From Glandiceps talaboti (Eukaryota; Hemichordata; Enteropneusta; Spengelidae), in NCBI RefSeq assembly GCF_964340395.1, contig NC_135558.1, positions 24,050,564 through 24,114,563 of the forward strand: a DNA stretch of 64,000 nt. The letters run 5' to 3'. Positions 59,212 through 64,000 of the stretch are shown here, piece after piece. Within the stretch, counting starts at the first letter, position 1. Each line of letters opens with the position of its first letter. Below the pieces are notes generated by a model. That model ran no database searches. It worked only from the letters and a program-made list of their open reading frames with translations, and was not told the DNA's origin. The position numbers and the translations under genes are program-made.

Positions 59212-59260
59212 ACCCCTGATGAGTGAGGACTACGCACCTCACGAAACAGTTCTGTAGGGT
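59212..59260 (+). ncRNA. Hammerhead ribozyme motif of the Penelope-like element
   Basis: The conserved core is complete: CTGATGA (59216-59222), stem II GTGAGG/CCTCAC (59223-59228 with 59237-59242, loop ACTACGCA), GAA (59243-59245), stem III ACAG/CTGT (59246-59249 with 59252-59255, loop TT), and the cleavage-site base A at 59256 after U. Stem I pairs GGGT (59257-59260) with ACCC (59212-59215). A two-base stem III loop and type I topology match the minimal hammerheads known from Penelope-like retroelements. The predicted cut is after 59256. Confidence 0.82.
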
Positions 59261-59358
59261 CTATAGCATATAATTTGGTTCATATTTTCAAAACCTGTAT
59301 ATAATTCGCTCTACTACCCGTATTGAGCACTTTTATGTGGTTTTATCTACATCCAGTC

Positions 59359-59360
<2 letters not shown>

Positions 59361-59419
<59 letters not shown>

Positions 59420-59457
59420 CATACATACATACATACATACATACATACATACATACA

Positions 59458-59520
<63 letters not shown>

Positions 59521-59675
59521 GTATCCTTAGCTTGATGGTAATTACACACTGAACCTGTTTCCACAGTGCTAAAATGTATGTATGTATGTATGTATGTATG
59601 TATGTATGTATGTATGTATGTATGTATGTATGTATGTATGTATGTATGTATGTATGTATGTATACATATGTGTGT

Positions 59676-59712
<37 letters not shown>
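59361..59712. repeat. Cluster of microsatellites
   Basis: (TA)n 59361-59415, (CATA)n 59416-59486, (TA)n to 59515, then unique DNA, (TATG)n 59574-59664 and (TG)n 59681-59708. The CATA and TATG tracts are mutually complementary and could fold across the 90-base spacer. ORFs through these tracts are artefacts. Confidence 0.95.
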
Positions 59713-59936
59713 AACAACTTGGAGTATATAAGAGTAATTCAGGGTGTATCAAATTAATCTTGAGTTGTGTTTTTATGCTTCACTAAATAGGTACATACAA
59801 ACGTACACACTTCCATTTTAATACATAAATGAAAGTGTAGACCCCCCCCCCTTTCAAACCATGAGAATTGTCATGCCCCCCCTTCAAGCCTCCCATTCTT
59901 TCACCCCCCCCCCCTGCCGTAAATTCTGTCCGGTCC

Positions 59937-60035
59937 CTAAGTCAGGACAATTTCAGGACGCGATTGCGTCTACACAGGCTTCAAACTATCCCGAATCCTA
60001 CCTCAGGTAGGATTTTTAGTGCCGTGTAGATGGGG
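59937..60035. mobile_element. Half copy of the CCCCATCTACAC miniature element, inverted
   Basis: TCCTACCTCAGGTAGGATTT then TTAGTGCCGTGTAGATGGGG-CTA is the inverse of the left half of 50613-50885. The other half is missing. Confidence 0.7.
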
Positions 60036-60039
60036 CTAG

Positions 60040-61075
60040 TGTTGTTGTGCGTATGCATGACATTGGCACATGCCCGGCCGAATGGCTGCCGCTATTGAGT
60101 GGTTGTGCGCTGCACGAGAAATTAAATAATTAGTTTGCATTTGGTATTATAAGGTAGAATGGAAGCATTCAAGGAGTTCTGTGTGATTTTTTTGTTGGGA
60201 AATGTTCAGCAACAAGAAATATCGCGGTTGGTGGCACTAGCCGTTCCAGTGAGGATCGGCTAGTGCCACCACAGTGGTATTAGACACTCCGAGAAAACAT
60301 ACCCGTCGTAAAACGGCCTGGGCTAAGCGAAAGACACACGGGCTAAGCATTTCACATACATCATTCGATTTGTTATTAAATTCTACACAGATGAAGCCCT
60401 GCAACGTAAAATCTGTCCATGCAATGATATTCAATTATATCTCTGAACATGTAACCTTGTTTGTTTTTAGAAATTTAGTGCAACATACTCAATATATAAT
60501 AATGCACAATAAATAACTATGAAAATTCACGAAATTTGACCTCAGTTTTAATTTTTACGGATAAAGTAAAACGACAGTCAAAATTTCAAGGCAATTTTTC
60601 TTTTCGATAATTCAGTTTTAGTCATCATTTGATCAGCTAGGAATTGTAATTTCTACACGATTTAAAAAAAATAAAAACAAAACTGGTCCATGTATTTTCC
60701 AGATATAATCTTCATCCTATTTGATTTTCACATTGATTGTTTATGCAAAGAACATTTCACTTTACGTATATTTTTTTGTGTCGAAAATATGTCACTTGGA
60801 TAAGTCACGATGCACTCTGTGATCAATCGATAAAAATGTTGTAATTCTTTCGGAACATTTGCTGAAATTTCCACTTCTCAGAAAGCCTTAATCATAATAT
60901 TGTTTTGTTATGTTGTATTTCAAGATTCAAACTTTAAAAAAGCATCACATTCTATGAATATCTAGACCGAAGGAGGATTTCAACGTGAGTGCACGATAAA
61001 TATGCACAGACAGGCTGCACAGACGAATGTCCAGACTGTACACTACTTACGAGTGTGAAGCCACCATCATATGGG
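60040..61075. other. Inverted relative of 49930-50125, hairpin, and unique sequence
   Basis: GGTAGAATGGAAGCATTCAA-GGAGTTC (60153) is the inverse of sequence at about 50004-50033. A perfect 14-bp hairpin GGTGGCACTAGCCG / CGGCTAGTGCCACC spans 60230-60270. From 60280 to 61075 is AT-rich unique DNA with no gene recognised. Confidence 0.55.
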
Positions 61076-61485
61076 GTGGGCCATTTGATATCCGGGGGGG
61101 GGGGGGGGCTTGGAAGTTTCCGTAAAAAAGGATGCCAAATAGAGTTGCTTGAAAAAAAATCCGGATATGAGTGGGTGATAGAAAAAAAAAGAAAGCCCAC
61201 TGCTGCTTGAAAAAAAAAATGTCTTGGCAGGGAAATGATGCACAAGTTCGAGTATACTGTTCAACCTGCTCGTACCTCTCCAACCAGGACACTTGTCAGA
61301 TCATGACAAACATTTGCAAACATGTCAGGGACCAGTCAGTTTAGTTGGCCTGTGGTACATATATATATATATATTTGTTCTTGTCTCTGTTTCTTTCATA
61401 ATTTTTTTAAAGTATTACTTCATGTACGGGTTCAAATGTAACTATACATAAAATTATACATATTCATGTATTAGTACTATTACCC

Positions 61486-61733
61486 AATCTGATTAAAATC
61501 CGATGTAGATGTCGGCTAATCGTTCTTTGTTATTTTACCTTCGTTATTTTGCCTGAATTGACCTTCTTTGTACATGTTTACATTTTTTAGACTGATCGCC
61601 TCCTCTACAGATAGGAGGAGGCGATCAGGCTAAAAACGTAAACATGTACTTCGAAGGTCAATTCAAGCCAAATAACGAAGGTAAGATAGCAATTGATGAT
61701 TAGCCGACATCTACATCGGATTTTAATCAGATT
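61486..61733. mobile_element. 248-bp foldback (near-perfect palindrome)
   Basis: The arms 61486-61605 and 61615-61733 are inverse copies around a 9-base loop. Outer ends are AATCTGATTAAAATCCGATG and CATCGGATTTTAATCAGATT; inner ends are CTGATCGCCTCCTC and GAGGAGGCGATCAG. A few mismatches occur (for example GTTCTTTGTTATTTTACC against its partner). ATTACC lies near both flanks. It can form a very long hairpin. Confidence 0.88.
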
Positions 61734-62028
61734 GATGATTACCAAGCTACCACAATAGTTACAGAACATGCCATGTAAATGTTTGGCTGTTTCTCAATCA
61801 GTGCTTCACTTTTCTTGCACGTTGGGGCAAAAGTGAACTTGAAGGTTTTGTAATGGTAATCTTCATACTATTGGACGGTTTATAAAATAACTTAATCTAA
61901 ATTGTTCTAGTCTCTTCAGTATGAATTTGTCAGAAGGGGTGAATATACTTCCTATTTCGGACACTAACATGTATCAACACTACAAATCAAATTCAAGTTT
62001 CTATTGTACACTAGGTATGACCTCCTAA

Positions 62029-63598
62029 GGGAGTGATCAGTTTTTACGGCTGGGGGTGGGCCGGTGACTTTTTGTTCATGTTGTACTTAAAAATAGTGAC
62101 CCCCCTGCAATTCATTCACAAAACAATCCAACCCCCCCCCCCTCTGACAAATAAAAAAACACAATACCCCCCCCCCCCCATCTGTTGACAAGAAACACTC
62201 TTTTTGTTCTTGCAAAAGACACTCTATTCTCAAAGCATAATACCACACACTGCACAGTTGATTTTACATGTTACATTTTCAGTAATTTTAAGTGTATCTG
62301 GTAAATTGCTATCCCAAATCCATTGCTTCACATGTATAAAGCTCTTTAGATAGCAGTTTCTAAACTAGATGACTAATTCAATTCACTTACTACTGGCTAT
62401 GTTGTCCAGTATATTGCTGGCAACATGATAGCCTTGAAAATAAATACACTCTAATATCAAAGAAATGTAGCATTATGATCTGCTGACAAAATTTTACTCT
62501 AAGTATACAGTCACTCAATGTGGATACTAGATATTCCAGAGGAGATGTAAAATCTAATTTTCCTCATAACTTTGCACCGTGTCAGTACTATAGAAGTTCT
62601 GGCTACAGTAAATAGCCCTTTACTAGATCATCATCAAACAAGTCTGTGTTTATAACTTTGTTTATCAGTCATTCACATAATATATATTCTCTGAGAATCT
62701 TATTAATATTGTGTTCACCTTGGAATATATCCTTGGAATATATTTCTTTCTTGGTAGTTTATGGTGTAAAACAATAGCAAGACAAAAGGGGGTTTCACAT
62801 GTAGTCTGGTAACATGTATTAAACTTGCAATTGGTTGTGGTCACAGGTATCAGAGAAGAAGTGAAACACAAACACAGAAAAGTTATTTTTGATAAGACAT
62901 GTACTATAGCTATGCCAAGTAACAGTTCAATAGATTGTACATGTATGATAAATCAACATATTAGGGGTGAGATCGGTAGGTAAAAAAAGCTAATTCTTTT
63001 AGTAAGGCCTCAGAACCCCTTCCTCACCCCTTCTAACTAAATTGGTAAAATTGTTGCAGACAGCACAATCAATTTCAAATCAGTATGTAGTATCATGTAG
63101 TGCTATGAATACAAAGCCAGTATGTAGTGAGGAAAAAATAGCCTTTTTATTGGCACAATAATGTATTTTAGGGCCATGCATGCATAACAAATTTTTTTGC
63201 CACTTTTCAATATTATATTTTTAGAAATGTTTGTATTGGGATACAAAAGAGATTTCATTATAAAAGACCTCCTCCTCTCACCCCACCCCTCACTAAAAGA
63301 ATTTAGTTTTTACCCTACATTGAACTAATGATCTCAACCATAAATGAATTTGGAACTTCTAATTGAGATGATCGTAGTTTATATCATACATTATATGTAC
63401 AAAAATGTATAGGAACTAGACTAACTATATACATGGACATTGAATATCCAATATCTAGACACAAGCTGGGTCAGGCACTTGCAGTCTCAGGGTTTGCCAC
63501 ATATTATTTCAAAGAGTCCTAAATTGGTTATGTTTGTACACAATTCAACATGTTCAGGTCAATGGAGGAACCCCTGGCCGTAAAAACTGATCGCTCCC
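62029..63598. mobile_element. TIR element with TAA duplication and preserved empty site
   Basis: The left end is GGGAGTGATCAGTTTTTACG-GC and the right end GCCGTAAAAACTGATCGCTC-CC, 22 bp with one mismatch, flanked by TAA on both sides. The left arm of the inverted repeat keeps the uninterrupted site (complement of 54747-54775 reads GACCTCCTAAAGTGCTC) with one TAA. A 3-bp TAA duplication suggests PIF/Harbinger. The 1.57-kb interior has no recognised transposase. C runs lie at 62131-62177. Confidence 0.9.
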
Positions 63599-63684
63599 TA
63601 AAGTGCTCTAACATACCAGTGACTTTACTATACATGCAATATCAATGCCCCTATACCAATGTTACAGGCCCTCTTTTATAACAT

Positions 63685-64000
63685 TAACTTTAGCTTTTCG
63701 AAGCTTGGCAATATTACCTCAGAGGCTATGAATAACCTAAAAATTGCCTAAATAGAAACAAAAAACTGCAGATCTGCCAGGGGGGGAAACCCCTTAGACT
63801 CCCTCACCCCCAGAGGTCACTCATGCATTCAACCAACAGTCAGATGCACCAACAACCTTTTTACTGTCATAATGGTATTAAACTTTTCTTAAATATTTTC
63901 ACCCAATTCTAATTTGAGATGATATTGTCTTTTAAAGATGTGAAATGTTTGCCATAGTAGTCTAAAATTGCCTTAAACTTCCATATCAATGATACTACCA
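63685..64000. other. Right end of window, nothing recognised
   Basis: Unique sequence with AGCTTTTCGAAGCTTGGCAA at 63701 and a short G run at 63781. No gene, RNA or element is supported. Confidence 0.5.

Larger units (their letters stand above)
61076..63684. repeat. Large inverted repeat, right arm (contains two insertions)
   Basis: Reverse-complement partner of 54675-56475. It is interrupted by a palindromic element (61486-61733) and a TIR element (62029-63598). Excluding these, about 790 bp align with the left arm. Confidence 0.9.

Noticed and set aside
59323-59786. YIYIYI / HTYIHTYI / VCMYVCMY frames.
   Set aside because: Simple TA, CATA and TG microsatellites.

Overview
The window is eukaryotic, nuclear and repeat-dominated. 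Its only recognisable host gene is a kinesin on the minus strand, split by GT-AG introns. The ten exons encode the N-terminal extension, the whole motor domain and the start of the coiled coil of a KIF14-like (kinesin-3 superfamily) mitotic motor. The transposon set (TIR elements with 3-bp TTA/TAA target duplications, non-LTR retrotransposon debris, a Penelope-like element with a hammerhead ribozyme, a DIRS-like RNase H relic) and the intronic minisatellites suggest a marine invertebrate such as a cephalochordate, hemichordate or lophotrochozoan. The sequence alone does not fix the species.

Layout of the gene, read right to left: exon 1 with the start codon at 52741; exon 2 (P-loop) 47739-47993; exon 3 44290-44377; exon 4 42838-42936; exon 5 39325-39377; exon 6 (switch I) 30695-30833; exon 7 (switch II) 24694-24810; exon 8 12885-13006; exon 9 (neck) 6078-6250; exon 10 (coiled coil) 3757-3965. 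The exons join in phase into 577 codons. The FHA domain and tail expected for KIF14 must lie left of base 1. Exons are about 1.7 kb of a gene portion of at least 49 kb. The rest is intron, mostly tandem repeats and transposons.

Most introns carry their own minisatellite with an unrelated unit: 40 and 18 bp in intron 10, 57 bp in intron 9, 37 bp (5.4 kb long) in intron 8, 45 and 30 bp in intron 6, 46 bp in intron 5, 48 bp in intron 4, 45 and 25 bp in intron 2. At three exons (5, 8 and 10) the repeat unit is the 3' end of the coding exon together with its 5' splice site, amplified into the downstream intron. In the exon 8 array every 39-bp unit carries both a consensus donor and an AG preceded by pyrimidines. 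Two transposons have inserted inside minisatellite arrays (27211-29383 and 45446-47383), which gives clean target-site evidence.

Upstream of the gene (about 52800-64000) is a nest of transposons: a near-identical 279/284-bp duplication next to the start of the gene, a large inverted repeat (54675-56475 against 61076-63684) whose arms carry different insertions, several foldback palindromes, and a Penelope-like GIY-YIG fragment with a partial head-to-head copy. A sequence fitting the hammerhead ribozyme core follows 79 bases after its stop codon. No tRNA, rRNA, CRISPR array or second host gene was found.
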